Notes: generated by a model not told the origin, from the letters alone. 64,000 nucleotides of DNA from an uncultured Centipeda sp. (GCA_905372865.1 CAJPQT010000006.1:1-64000), one strand, 5' to 3'. Counted from the stretch's first letter, positions 39,542 to 48,983 are shown. Numbers and translations are program-made.

Positions 39542-40720
39542 ATGAGCGAAAAATATACCACAGAACGGCCCGACTGGGTACCCGAGGATGCGGACTGCAA
39601 GTTCACGACAAGCGTCATGGGCGGCATCGAGGGCATCAAGGATCTGACCGTTGGCAATATCAATCCGAAGCTGTTGAACGGTACTGGGATGCCGCGCAGA
39701 AAGCTCGTCCTCAATGAGGATGACTATGTGGAGGGCGTGGAGCGCGGCGACCGCATGACACTCTCGCGCGCGATTACGCTGATCGAGAGCAACAGCAGCA
39801 AGCATTTTAAGCTCGCACAGCGGGTATTGCAGCGGCTCCTGCCAAAGACGGGAAACGCCCTGCGCATCGGCATCACAGGTGTTCCCGGCGCGGGCAAGTC
39901 CACGATGATCGAGGCGTTCGGCAATATGCTCTGCGATGCGGGGCATCGCGTCGCCGTTCTCACCGTTGACCCGACGAGTTCCGTGACGAAGGGCTCGATC
40001 CTCGGTGACAAGACGCGCATGGGCACGCTCTCGCGCCGCCCCGAGGCATTCATCCGCCCGTCGCCTGCCGGCGGGACGCTCGGCGGCGTTGCACGCAAGA
40101 GCCGCGAGACGATGCTGCTCTGCGAGGCGGCGGGCTACGATGTCATCATCATTGAGACGGTCGGTGTCGGACAGTCCGAGACGACCGTGCGCTCGATGGT
40201 CGACTTCTTCCTGCTCGTCGTGCTGACGGGGGCGGGCGATGAACTGCAGGGCATCAAGAAGGGCATCATGGAGCTTGCGGATGCAATCGTCATCAACAAG
40301 GCGGACGGCGACAATTTGCTGAAGGCAAAGGTTGCACGCGGGCAGTACGAGCGCATGATCGAGTTTATTCGCCCCGCAACGCCGGGGTGGGAGACGCACG
40401 CCTACCTCGCGTCCGCCGTCGAAAAGACGGGACTTGCCGAACTCTGGGAGGTCATCCGCATCTTCCGTGACAAGACGACGGAGAGCGGTGTTTGGAAGAA
40501 GCGACGCGACGGTCAGCTCCTCGACTGGATGAACAGCATGATCGACGAGCATCTGCACAATCTGTTCTTCGACGATGCCGTTGTGCGCGGACGGATGCCC
40601 GAGGTGAAGGAGGCGATCCTCTCGGGTGGTATCTCGCCAACGCAGGCGGTCGCCGAACTGCTCAGCGTATTCGACGTCCACCGTGCAGCAGGGCGGCAGG
40701 TCGACCTCTTTACGAATTGA
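39542..40720 (+). CDS. meaB: MeaB/ArgK G-protein chaperone of methylmalonyl-CoA mutase
   Basis: GTPase that loads and protects B12 in the mutase. It is 392 aa from ATG 39542 (AAAGGAGG upstream). Domains: an N-terminal helical region, P-loop GVPGAGKST, DPTSSVTKGSILGDKTRM, GGVARKS, ETVGVGQSE (switch) and NKADGDN for guanine specificity; the C-terminal part gives the dimer arm. An extra N-terminal stretch of about 75 residues (SEKYTTERPDWVPED) precedes the usual start of the family. Confidence 0.95.
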   Translation: MSEKYTTERPDWVPEDADCKFTTSVMGGIEGIKDLTVGNINPKLLNGTGMPRRKLVLNEDDYVEGVERGDRMTLSRAITLIESNSSKHFKLAQRVLQRLLPKTGNALRIGITGVPGAGKSTMIEAFGNMLCDAGHRVAVLTVDPTSSVTKGSILGDKTRMGTLSRRPEAFIRPSPAGGTLGGVARKSRETMLLCEAAGYDVIIIETVGVGQSETTVRSMVDFFLLVVLTGAGDELQGIKKGIMELADAIVINKADGDNLLKAKVARGQYERMIEFIRPATPGWETHAYLASAVEKTGLAELWEVIRIFRDKTTESGVWKKRRDGQLLDWMNSMIDEHLHNLFFDDAVVRGRMPEVKEAILSGGISPTQAVAELLSVFDVHRAAGRQVDLFTN

Positions 40721-40732
40721 GGAGGTGTATCC

Positions 40733-41290
40733 ATGACGAAACGCATCTGCCTCTCGGGCGCGGATATGTACGAGCTTGAGGAGGTCTTTACAGGGCGGCG
40801 CGGCATCGCGAGTGTTCGTACGGGCTACATCAACGCCGCGCCCAATGCCCGCCATGAGGATGTGGCGACAGGTGCGGCAGGCGGGCGCATGGGGATCGAG
40901 ATCTGCTACGATCCGAAGAAGATCGACATCTCGCAGCTGCTCGATCTGCACTTTGCTGTTGTGACCCCGTACAGCATCGACGGACAGGGGTATGTGCGCG
41001 GCAGTATGTACCGTGCAGGTGTCTTCTACGAGAGTGCGGAGGATGAGCCGCAGATCCAGCTCTATCTCACCTTTCTCGCGGGGAAGGGACGCTGTCCCGC
41101 GACGGGGGAGCACCTGACGCTCAACGACCCGAACAGCAGCACGGCGGCGCGTCGTGTGCTGCACGCAACGATGGAACGCCTCACCTCATTTCAGGCGGCG
41201 GCGGACGAGCATCAGGGCTATCTCGCACGGCATCCAGAGACGGAGACCTACATCGACCTCGCGCGTCTGCGCGAACTTGTGAAACTTTGA
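40733..41290 (+). CDS. MsrA-like protein lacking the catalytic cysteine
   Basis: 185-aa homologue of peptide methionine-S-sulfoxide reductase A. The fold signatures are present: EVFTGRRGIASVRTGYINA, RHEDVATGAAGGRMGIEICY, LLDLHFAVVTPYSIDGQGYV and YRAGVFYES. At the active site the family motif GCFWG reads ADMYE, so the nucleophilic Cys is Asp11 and the Trp is Tyr. Methionine sulfoxide reduction by the normal mechanism is therefore unlikely. It is the fourth gene after mutA-mutB-meaB, 12 bases after meaB with AGGAGG, and ends the operon. A binding or regulatory role is possible. Confidence 0.8.
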   Translation: MTKRICLSGADMYELEEVFTGRRGIASVRTGYINAAPNARHEDVATGAAGGRMGIEICYDPKKIDISQLLDLHFAVVTPYSIDGQGYVRGSMYRAGVFYESAEDEPQIQLYLTFLAGKGRCPATGEHLTLNDPNSSTAARRVLHATMERLTSFQAAADEHQGYLARHPETETYIDLARLRELVKL

Positions 41291-41294
41291 AATG

Positions 41295-41331
41295 AAAAGA
41301 CCATTGGCCTGTAGGGCTGATGGTCTTTTTT
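41295..41331 (+). terminator. Terminator of the mutase operon
   Basis: AAAAGACCAT pairs with ATGGTCTTTT, followed by more T. Confidence 0.9.
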
Positions 41332-41485
41332 AGGGAATCATAGACGATTTTCATTTTTATACAAAATTATTTTATGCTATAATCAATAGAATGAAATGTG
41401 TTTTATAGTGCTGTTCCATATGCGCATGTGCCGGATCTTGCGGCAGTGTGCAGAGTGGACGGGGGAAACCAAAGGGGAGCTGGGT

Positions 41486-43150
41486 ATGAGCATACGTACT
41501 AAACTACAGTCGATTCTGATTCTACTGTTTGTCTTCATTGTGGGACTGGTCGGGCTGAACTTCTTTACATTCAATGAACTCAAGGGGGATTCGCCTGCGG
41601 TCAACGCCTCCGGCTCGCTGCGCATGCGCGCTTATCAGCTCTCATGGGGGGCGGCACGGCTCGTGTCGGCAGATGAGGGGGATGCACAGACACTGCGTAC
41701 TGCGATGCAGAAGGATCTGGAGGACTACGACCGTATTCTGAAAGGGCTTGCACAAGGCGATGCGTCGATGGGGCTGGCTGTGCCCACCGATGAGGCGGTG
41801 CAGCGGCAGCTCGGCATCGTGAAGCCGCTGTGGGAAGCGTATCGCACCGATGTGCGTGCCGTTGCCACGGGCGCGGACGAGGAAATGCGCCGCGCGGCAG
41901 AGGCAAAGGTTGCGAAAGAGGTTGCGCCCTTTGTGGCGGAGGTCAACAAGCTGGTCGCTGCCTACGATGCCGCCAGCCAGACAAAGATCGAAACCTCCAA
42001 GAATATTCAGATCGGTGTGATCCTCCTCGCCATATTCGTTGTGGGCGGCGCACTCTGGCTGATCCTCGCGCAGATTCTGCGCCCGCTGGCGGCATTGACG
42101 GAGTCGTTTCGTGATATTGCCGGCGGAGAGGGCGATCTGACGCAGCAGCTCCATGCGGAGCGCGATGATGAAATCGGTCGTATCGTCCTTCACTTCAACA
42201 CCTTCATCGGGAAACTGCGTACCATCATGCGCGGCGCACAGGAGAGTGCGGCAGAGGTCGCGCAGCTCTCCGGCGCACTCTCTCAGGCAAGCGGAGAGAG
42301 CAGTCAGGCAGTCGAGCAGGTCGCCGGCTCCGTCACCGATGTCGCAGGACAGGCGAACGCGCAGAACGGCTCTATGCAGGAACTTGCACACAATGTGGCG
42401 CAGATTGCGGCACATATGGCGCAGATGCTTGCGTCTGCCGAACGCTCTGCCGTACTCTCGGCAGATTCTGAGGAAAAGGCGGCAAACGGTCGGGACGGTG
42501 CAGCGCGTGTCGCGGCGCAGACCGATGTCCTGCGTGATATCGTCATGACCATGGATCGGAACGTACAGACCCTCACGCAGTATGCGGAGGACATCAATCA
42601 GATCATTGACCTCATCAAGGGCATCTCGGGGCAGACCAACCTGCTCGCTCTCAACGCCGCGATTGAAGCGGCACGTGCAGGTGAGAGCGGGCGCGGCTTT
42701 GCCGTTGTCGCGGAAGAGGTGCGCAAGCTCGCCGAGAGCTCGAGTCTTGCGGCGGACGATGTCACGGAGAAGATGACCGGCATCCGCCAGCAGGTGCATG
42801 AGACGCGCAGTGCAAATCAGGAACTCGTCAGCGAGCTCGAGAAGATCACGGAGGCTGTCGATGCAGTGCGTGCCTCGCTGAATGCCATTGCCGCAAGTTC
42901 CGAGGAGAGCCGCAGGGCGGCCGCTGAGATCGTGCGGCTGAACCAGACGGCATCGGAGGGGGCGCAGAGCGTTGCGGACACCTCGGGAAGTGTCGCGGCG
43001 ACAGCGAAACAGATTGCGGGGCACTCCGAGGAGTCGGCGGCCGCCATCGAGGAGCAGAGCGCGAGTATGGAACAGGTCGTCGCTGCCGCAGAGCAGCTGT
43101 CCGAGCTCTCGACGAAGCTGGACGGGCTCGTTGGGAAGTTCAAGGTCTGA
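41486..43150 (+). CDS. Methyl-accepting chemotaxis protein with PilJ-type sensor
   Basis: Transmembrane chemoreceptor of 554 aa. ATG 41486 follows AGGGGAG. TM1 ([20 protein letters not shown]) leads to a PilJ/type-IV-pili methyl-accepting sensor ([18 protein letters not shown]), TM2 ([20 protein letters not shown]), HAMP ([20 protein letters not shown]) and a long coiled coil with the CheA/CheW-binding tip [20 protein letters not shown] at about residues 377-396, continuing EEVRKLAE. It ends with LVGKFKV. An extended -10 (TATGC-TATAAT, 41374-41383) lies upstream. The next gene is a shortened paralogue. Ligand unknown. Confidence 0.94.
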   Translation: MSIRTKLQSILILLFVFIVGLVGLNFFTFNELKGDSPAVNASGSLRMRAYQLSWGAARLVSADEGDAQTLRTAMQKDLEDYDRILKGLAQGDASMGLAVPTDEAVQRQLGIVKPLWEAYRTDVRAVATGADEEMRRAAEAKVAKEVAPFVAEVNKLVAAYDAASQTKIETSKNIQIGVILLAIFVVGGALWLILAQILRPLAALTESFRDIAGGEGDLTQQLHAERDDEIGRIVLHFNTFIGKLRTIMRGAQESAAEVAQLSGALSQASGESSQAVEQVAGSVTDVAGQANAQNGSMQELAHNVAQIAAHMAQMLASAERSAVLSADSEEKAANGRDGAARVAAQTDVLRDIVMTMDRNVQTLTQYAEDINQIIDLIKGISGQTNLLALNAAIEAARAGESGRGFAVVAEEVRKLAESSSLAADDVTEKMTGIRQQVHETRSANQELVSELEKITEAVDAVRASLNAIAASSEESRRAAAEIVRLNQTASEGAQSVADTSGSVAATAKQIAGHSEESAAAIEEQSASMEQVVAAAEQLSELSTKLDGLVGKFKV

Positions 43151-43162
43151 GAAAATATCCAA

Positions 43163-43204
43163 AATAAATCCGTGTGAATACATTGCAGTTCACACGGATT
43201 TATT
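43163..43204. terminator. Terminator between the two receptor genes
   Basis: A 16-bp perfect stem (AATAAATCCGTGTGAA with its complement), 10-base loop. AT-rich ends serve both directions. Confidence 0.85.
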
Positions 43205-43214
43205 GGATGGGGTA

Positions 43215-43242
43215 TTGCACAGTCTACATTCTACGATATAAT
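43215..43242 (+). promoter_or_regulatory. Promoter of the short receptor paralogue
   Basis: TTGCAC, 16-base spacer, TATAAT. Confidence 0.7.
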
Positions 43243-43276
43243 ACAAGAGAGGAATTTTTTGAAACGAGAGGAAAAA

Positions 43277-44479
43277 ATGTCAATCCATAACAAATTACGA
43301 ATCACGCTTGTTGCCCTCTTTGTATTCATCGTCGGGCTGGTCGGGCTGAACTTTGCCACCTTTGCCCAGCTGGACGGGGACGCTCCCGCCGTCAATGCCT
43401 CCGGCTCGCTGCGCATGCGTGCCTATCAGCTTGCATGGCTCTCGGCACGCATGGTTTCCGCCGATGCAGCGGAGGCGGCGGAGCTCCGCAGTATGATGAT
43501 GGTGCAGATCGAGATGTATGACCGCATCCTTGCCGGGCTGCGCAGGGGAGATGCCGAGCTCGGCCTTCGTCCGGCATCGGACGAGGCGATCAAGGAACAG
43601 CTTCGCACGCTGCAGCCTCTCTGGGAGGAGTACCGCACAAATGTGTTCGCCGTCACGGGGGCTGTGGGGACGGAGGAAAAGCACGAGGCGAATGCCGTCG
43701 TTGCCGCCGAAGTTGACGGCTATGTGACCGAGGTGGACAAGCTCGTCACGGCGTATGACAATGCCAGCCAGGCAAAGATCGGCGTTTCCAAAGAGATCAG
43801 CGTAGGTGTGATCATCCTTGCGTTCCTTGTCTTTGCAGTGTCCTCCTACTGCATCATCATGGAGGTGCTGCGGCCGATTGCGGCACTGACTGCATCGTTC
43901 CGCGAGGTCGCGGGCAAGGAGGCGGATCTCACCCAGCAGCTCAGTACCAGACGATTTGACGAGATCGGGCGCATTGTCCAGTCATTCAACACCTTTGTCA
44001 GCGAACTGCGCCGGATCATGCAGCGTGCGCAGATTTGCGCAGCCGAGGTCGCGGGGCTGTCGGATACGATGTGGCGGGCGAGTGTTGAGAACAGCAAGGC
44101 AGTCGAGTACAATGCGCTTGCCATCACCCATGTCGCTGCGCACACCAGCGAGCAGGATGAGAATGTCCAGATGCTCGCGTCGAGTGTGACCGGCATCTCT
44201 GCACATCTGGAGGAGATGCAGGCCCTTGCACAGGCGGAGAATGTGAACCGTACGGCGCTCCTCACCTCTATTGAAGCGGTACGCGCCTGCGCACAGGTCG
44301 CAGCGGCGGCATCGGAGGAGGTCGCCAAGGCCTCACATGAGATCGCGGGACATACAACGGATGCGGCGGCCGCAATCGAGCAGGAAACCGCATCGCTCGA
44401 TGCCTTTGCCGCAACGGCCGAGCATCTCAAGGGCCACGCTGCCGAGCTGGATGAGCTGGTTGGCAAGTTCAAGGTGTAG
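43277..44479 (+). CDS. Chemoreceptor paralogue lacking the signalling tip
   Basis: 400-aa paralogue of the receptor upstream. TM1, the PilJ-like sensor ([18 protein letters not shown]), TM2 and HAMP (EVLRPIAALTASFREVAGKE) match closely, and both proteins end in LVGKFKV. About 154 residues are absent from the cytoplasmic rod, including all of the conserved [14 protein letters not shown] tip that contacts CheA and CheW. Remaining helices (AAAASEEVAKASHEIAGHTT) still predict coiled coil, so the loss looks like an in-frame shortening, not decay. ATG 43277 aligns with the paralogue start; a TTG at 43259 is possible. It may act as a decoy or a ligand sink. Confidence 0.85.
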   Translation: MSIHNKLRITLVALFVFIVGLVGLNFATFAQLDGDAPAVNASGSLRMRAYQLAWLSARMVSADAAEAAELRSMMMVQIEMYDRILAGLRRGDAELGLRPASDEAIKEQLRTLQPLWEEYRTNVFAVTGAVGTEEKHEANAVVAAEVDGYVTEVDKLVTAYDNASQAKIGVSKEISVGVIILAFLVFAVSSYCIIMEVLRPIAALTASFREVAGKEADLTQQLSTRRFDEIGRIVQSFNTFVSELRRIMQRAQICAAEVAGLSDTMWRASVENSKAVEYNALAITHVAAHTSEQDENVQMLASSVTGISAHLEEMQALAQAENVNRTALLTSIEAVRACAQVAAAASEEVAKASHEIAGHTTDAAAAIEQETASLDAFAATAEHLKGHAAELDELVGKFKV

Positions 44480-44560
44480 CGCGGTGGATTCTTGCCTCGT
44501 ATGGAGCAATGCCGTACCATAGGATCGGGATTTGGATGTGTATGAAACAGGAGGTATACC

Positions 44561-44695
44561 ATGGAGGTCAAGGAAGATCTGGCGCAGGATGTGTTCAAGG
44601 ATGCGGGGGAGAGCGTCATCTTTGTCATGCTCTCGCTGAAGCGTGAGGACATCGAGAAGGAACGGGAGATCATCGCCGACGGTGAGCTGTGCTGA
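44561..44695 (+). CDS. Small acidic protein, 44 aa, unknown
   Basis: Short ORF with a strong ribosome site (CAGGAGG, six bases before the ATG). It encodes MEVKEDLAQDVFKDAGESVI, then FVMLSLKREDIEKEREIIAD and GELC. One short hydrophobic stretch (SVIFVMLSL) lies between charged helices. It is 81 bases after the short receptor gene and may be co-transcribed with it. I do not recognise a family. Confidence 0.6.
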   Translation: MEVKEDLAQDVFKDAGESVIFVMLSLKREDIEKEREIIADGELC

Positions 44696-44745
44696 GAAAT
44701 CGCTGAATCGATCATGGAGGCATCAAGGTATTTTCTGCGAAATAC

Positions 44746-44774
44746 TTTACTTTTCACCTGTGCTCTCGTACAAT
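44746..44774 (+). promoter_or_regulatory. Promoter of pfkA
   Basis: TTTACT, 17-base spacer, TACAAT, about 50 bases before the pfkA start. Confidence 0.6.
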
Positions 44775-44827
44775 AGGGAACAGAACTTTATTCGCGTCAG
44801 CGTGGCATAGAGATGGGGGATGTTGTT

Positions 44828-45793
44828 ATGCTGAAAAAGGCAATCGCGGTTGTGACCTCGGGCGGAGACAGCCCGGGGATGAATGCGGCGGCGCGCGCTG
44901 TGGTGCGCACGGCGATCTACGAGGGGGTCGAGGTCTACGGCGTGCACAACGGCTACAGCGGCATGGTGCACGATGACATCGAGCAGCTTACAACGCGGAG
45001 CGTCAGCGATCTGATTCAGCGCGGCGGCACGTTCCTAGGAACGGCGCGCAGCAAGTCGTTCATGACACCGGAGGGCCGCAAGACGGCGTTCGAGAATCTG
45101 CGCAAGCGCAATATCGAGGGGCTTGTGATCATCGGCGGCGACGGCTCGCTCACGGGCGGGTCGCTCCTCAGCAAGGAGACGGGCATGCCGATCGTCGGAC
45201 TGCCGGGCACGATCGACAACGATGTCTGGGGCATGGACTACACGATCGGCTGCGATACAGCGTGCAATACGATCGTGGACGCGATCAACAAGCTGCGCGA
45301 TACGGCATCGGCACACCGGCGCATCATCCTCGTCGAGGTCATGGGACGGCACTCGGGATGGCTCGCGATGATGTCGGGGATTGCCGGCGGGGCGGAGTAC
45401 ATCCTCGTGCCGGAGGTCGCGTTTGACCTCGAGGAGATCAGCCTGGAGCTGAAGGAGATGTACGAGGCAGGCAAGCGTTACAGCATCATTGTGGTCGCTG
45501 AGGGCGCAGGCTCTGCCGTGGAGATCGGCAAGATCATCGGCGAAAAGACGGAGATCGACACGCGCGTCTCGGTGCTCGGGCACATTCAGCGCGGCGGCTC
45601 GCCGACGGTCGAGGACCGCATCAAGGCCTCCATGCTCGGTGAGAAGGCGGCGCTTGCGATCATCTCGGGCGTGAGTGATGTGGTGTACAGCTTCAACGAG
45701 GGACAGGTGGTCGGCGTCAACCTCTTTGAGGCGGTCAACAACTCCAAGACACTTGATCCCGAGCTCGTCCGCCTCTCGCGCGTTCTGGCGTAA
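44828..45793 (+). CDS. pfkA: ATP-dependent 6-phosphofructokinase
   Basis: Commits fructose-6-phosphate to glycolysis. It is 321 aa, the normal bacterial length. Motifs: VVTSGGDSPGMNAAARAVVR, GGTFLGTARS, IIGGDGSLTGG (Gly after GGD marks ATP, not pyrophosphate, as donor), LPGTIDNDVWGMDYTIGCDT with catalytic Asp, VEVMGRHSGWLA and VLGHIQRGGSPT. ATG 44828 has GGGGGA upstream. Own promoter and terminator. Confidence 0.97.
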   Translation: MLKKAIAVVTSGGDSPGMNAAARAVVRTAIYEGVEVYGVHNGYSGMVHDDIEQLTTRSVSDLIQRGGTFLGTARSKSFMTPEGRKTAFENLRKRNIEGLVIIGGDGSLTGGSLLSKETGMPIVGLPGTIDNDVWGMDYTIGCDTACNTIVDAINKLRDTASAHRRIILVEVMGRHSGWLAMMSGIAGGAEYILVPEVAFDLEEISLELKEMYEAGKRYSIIVVAEGAGSAVEIGKIIGEKTEIDTRVSVLGHIQRGGSPTVEDRIKASMLGEKAALAIISGVSDVVYSFNEGQVVGVNLFEAVNNSKTLDPELVRLSRVLA

Positions 45794-45821
45794 GGGGCCT
45801 TTGACAAATACAAACATGCAG

Positions 45822-45849
45822 CAGCTCATCCGCACGGATGGGCTGTTTT
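45822..45849 (+). terminator. Terminator of pfkA
   Basis: CAGCTCATCC pairs with GGATGGGCTG, then TTTT. Confidence 0.75.
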
Positions 45850-45860
45850 ACGTGCGCATG

Positions 45861-45899
45861 AAAAATCCCTCGGACGGGATGTTTGATCCTTCCGAGGGA
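45861..45899 (-). terminator. Terminator of fruA
   Basis: TCCCTCGGA pairs with TCCGAGGGA; on the minus strand the stem is followed by TTTTT. It lies 20 bases beyond the fruA stop. Confidence 0.85.
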
Positions 45900-45918
45900 A
45901 ATATTTTTGCGTCTGGTT

Positions 45919-47819
45919 TTACTCCTTGATGGGCTTCTTCAGCAGGGAGAGAATGATCGCGCCGACGACGGCACCGATGAGGATGCTCACGAGGTACATG
46001 AGCGGGTTGCCGATGGTCGGGACGACGAAGATGCCGCCGTGCGGTGCGCGCAGCGTGCAGTCAAAGAACATCGTGAGTGCGCCCGCGAGTGCGGAGCCGA
46101 CGACCATCGATGGGATGACGCGCACGGGATCCGCTGCTGCAAACGGGATCGCGCCCTCGGTGATGAAGGAGAGGCCCATGACGTAGTTCGTGATGCCCGC
46201 TTTGCGCTGATTTTCGGTGAAGCGGTTCTTAAAGAACGTGGTTGCAAGCGCAATCGCAAGAGGCGGCACCATGCCGCCCGCCATGACCGCCGCCATGACG
46301 TGGTACTCGCCCGAGGCGAGGAGCCCCGTGCCTGTGACGTACGCCGCTTTGTTGATCGGGCCGCCCATATCGACCGCCATCATGCCGCCGACGATCAACC
46401 CCATGAGGATACGTGCGGAGGGATCCATGCCGCCGAGTGTCGCGATCATCCAGTTGTTGATCGCGGAGACGGGCGGGGCGATGATGTAGAGCGAGATGAG
46501 CCCCATGATGAGGATGCCGAAGAACGGATAGAGCAGGATGGGTTTGATGCCGTCGAGGGAGGCGGGGAGCCCCGCGAATACCTTCTTGAGGGCGTTGACG
46601 GCGTAGCCGCCGACGAAGCCCGCGAGCAGCGCACCGAGGAAGCCCGTGCCCGTTGCGCCCGCGAGTGAGCCGCCGACGAAGCCAACGGCAAGTCCCGGGC
46701 GGTCGGCGATCGACATGCCGATAAAGCCCGCGAGGACGGGGAGCATGAAGCCGAAGGATGCACCGCCAACCTGCATGAAGAACTTGGCAAGCGGGGTGTT
46801 TGAGCCGAACTTCGACGGGTCGATGCTGTAGTCGTCAAAGAGGAAGGCGAGTGCGATGAGGATGCCTCCGCCGACGACGAATGGGAGCATATGCGAGACA
46901 CCGTTCATGAGATGCTTGTAGATCTGGCGCGCGAGGCTCTCGTTTTCCGTATCGTCTGCCCCCTCCGCCTCATCTGCACCGCTCGCGTGGTAGATGGGAG
47001 CGCTGCCCGAGAGGGCGCGGTCGATGAGTTCGTCCGCCTTGTTGATACCGTCCGCGACCTTCGTGATGACGACGCGGCGGCCGTCAAAGCGGGACATGGC
47101 GACGTTCTTGTCCGCCGCGACGATGATGCCGTCAGCGGCGGCGATCTCCTCGGGCGTAAGGACGTTCTTCACGCCCGCCGAGCCGTTCGTCTCGACCTTG
47201 ACCGTGAGACCGCGCTTCTTCGCGTGCTGCTCGATGCTCTCCGCCGCCATAAAGGTGTGTGCAATGCCCGTAGGACAGGCGGTGACGGCGAGAATCTGAA
47301 TGTGGTCGGCGGCGGGCTTTGCTTCCTCGGCTGCGGTGGCAGCACTCGGTGCGACAAAGCGGTCGTTCTCCTTGTCGTCGACGAGCTGACGGAACTCCTC
47401 GACGGTCTTGGCGGCGATGAGTGCCTCCTTGAAGTCGGGGTCCATAATCATGGTTGCAAGCTTTGAGAGAATGGCGAGGTGCTCGTCGTTCGCGCCGTTC
47501 GGTGCGGCGATCATGAAGAAGAGGCGGCTCGGGTTGCCGTCCATCGCGGCAAAGTCCATGCCGTCGGGAACGGTCATCGCGGCAAGCCCCGCGGCCTTCA
47601 CGCCGTCGCTCTTGGCATGCGGTGTTGCGATGCCGTCGCCGAGCCCGGTGGTGCCGCTCTCCTCGCGGGTGAGCACGTCCCTTATGTACTGCTCTTTGTC
47701 ACTGAGATTGCCGCCCTTTTCCATGTAGTCGGCGAGGAGGCGAATTGCAGCCTCCTTCGAGGCGGGGCGGAAACACCGAGGGCGATGCTCTCGGGTTTCA
47801 AAAGGTCGTTGATATGCAA
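45919..47819 (-). CDS. fruA: PTS fructose transporter IIABC, frameshifted near the N-terminus
   Basis: Takes up fructose as fructose-1-phosphate. Domain order is IIA (phospho-His in GLGDGIATPHAKSDG), IIB (phospho-Cys in VTACPTGIAHTFMAAESIE) and IIC (FVVGGGILIALAFL, GGSLAGATGTGFLGALLAGF). The natural start is the TTG at 47819 behind AAGGAGG, giving LHINDLLKPESIALGVS. At about 47764-47771 one extra base (GC-rich run, CCGCCCCGCC on the coding strand) shifts this frame off the rest (ASKEAAIRLLADYMEK). All downstream domains are intact. It is either a real null or phase-type mutation, or a sequencing error. fruK precedes it, with a structured repeat in between. Confidence 0.85.
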
Positions 47820-47857
47820 GGGAAAACCCCTCCTTTTCATTGTGCTGAGTTTTATTC

Positions 47858-48029
47858 ACTGTGCATACTCCTCGCAGAACCCTCGTTACGCAAGCGGTCG
47901 GGCACTTATCTGCCGAAATACCTGCGGATTCCAAACGCGCTTCGCTTGAACGAATAAAATCCGCAAGGGGCAGAACGTGCCCTCTCTTCCGCTTGCTCCA
48001 CTAGTGTTTGCTACGGAGTATTGCACAGT
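47858..48029 (-). repeat. Long structured palindromic element, copy 2
   Basis: Second copy of the element at 5593-5794, read on the minus strand. Outer arms ACTGTGC...ATACTCC and GGAGTAT-GCACAGT close a 172-bp hairpin. Inner pairs: GCAAGCGG with CCGCTTGC, GGGCAC/TGCC with GGCA/GTGCCC, GCGGATT with AATCCGC. The tip is CGTTCAAGCGAAGCGCGTTT, matching copy 1 at all but one base of the shared part. It lies between fruK and fruA, in the direction of their transcription. Confidence 0.75.
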
Positions 48030-48074
48030 TACGATAGTTATATTCATTTTCCTAGGATGTATGCCGCAGTTACA

Positions 48075-48983
48075 TCAAACAATCGTCTTTAGCAGTGCAA
48101 GTGCCTCCTCGCGTGTGGCGAGGTTCGGCGAGAATGCGGAGGCGGAGCCGGTCGCAACGCCCATGTAGAAGGCACGCTCATAGCTGCCGTCCGACTCCAT
48201 GAATCCCGCGAGGAAGCCCGCGACCATTGAGTCGCCCGCGCCCACGGAGTTGACGAGGGTGCCCTTCGGTGCGGCGGAGCGGTAGAATACGCCCTCTGCC
48301 GTGAGGAGAATTGCGCCGTCGCCCGCCATCGAGATGAGGACGTTCGTCGCGCCCTCCTCCTGCAGCTTCTTTGCGTGGAGGATGATGTCGTCGTCCGTTT
48401 TGAGTTCGACACCGAACATCTCGCCGAGCTCGTGATTGTTCGGCTTGATGAGGAACGGGCGGTACTTCAGCACGCGCCGCAGCAGGTTCTTTGTCGCGTC
48501 CACCACAATGCGGATGCCGCGTCCGTCGAGGTGCTCCATGATGCGTTCGTAGATGTCGTCGGGCAGCGTGTTCGGAATCGAGCCTGCGAGGACGAGCGTG
48601 TCTCCGCTCTGCAGCCGATCGAGCTTTTCAAACAGTGCGCGCTGTGCCGCCTCTGTGATAACGGGGCCCTGTCCGTTGATCTCGGTCTCGCTCTCCGCCT
48701 TGATCTTGACGTTGATGCGTGAGAAGCCCTCATCGAGACGCACAAAATCGTCCGTCACGCCGAACGCGTGCAGCATCTGCTGCATCGCAACGCCCGTAAA
48801 TCCCGCAAGGAAGCCGAGTGCCGTCGAGGCGTGCCCGAGATTTTTCAGCACGATGGAGACATTGATGCCCTTTCCTCCCGGCAGGATCTGCTCATAGTTC
48901 ACACGGTTGATCTCGCCCGCTGTGAACTGCTCCAACCGCACGATGTAGTCGATCGACGGGTTGAAGGTAACGGTGTAGATCAT
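48075..48983 (-). CDS. fruK: 1-phosphofructokinase
   Basis: Converts fructose-1-phosphate from the fructose PTS to fructose-1,6-bisphosphate. PfkB family, 302 aa from ATG 48983 (GGGAGGG upstream). Motifs: YTVTFNPSIDYIV, LPGGKGINVSIVLKNLGHAS, GSIPNTLPDDIY, PNNHELGEMFG and the catalytic VNSVGAGDSMVAGFLAGFM. First gene of the fruK-fruA operon; the usual DeoR-type FruR gene is not present in front. Confidence 0.95.
   Translation of the reverse strand: MIYTVTFNPSIDYIVRLEQFTAGEINRVNYEQILPGGKGINVSIVLKNLGHASTALGFLAGFTGVAMQQMLHAFGVTDDFVRLDEGFSRINVKIKAESETEINGQGPVITEAAQRALFEKLDRLQSGDTLVLAGSIPNTLPDDIYERIMEHLDGRGIRIVVDATKNLLRRVLKYRPFLIKPNNHELGEMFGVELKTDDDIILHAKKLQEEGATNVLISMAGDGAILLTAEGVFYRSAAPKGTLVNSVGAGDSMVAGFLAGFMESDGSYERAFYMGVATGSASAFSPNLATREEALALLKTIV

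Noticed and set aside
37714..39714. 666-codon minus-strand ORF opposite mutB
   Set aside because: Antisense shadow of mutB; composition-driven.
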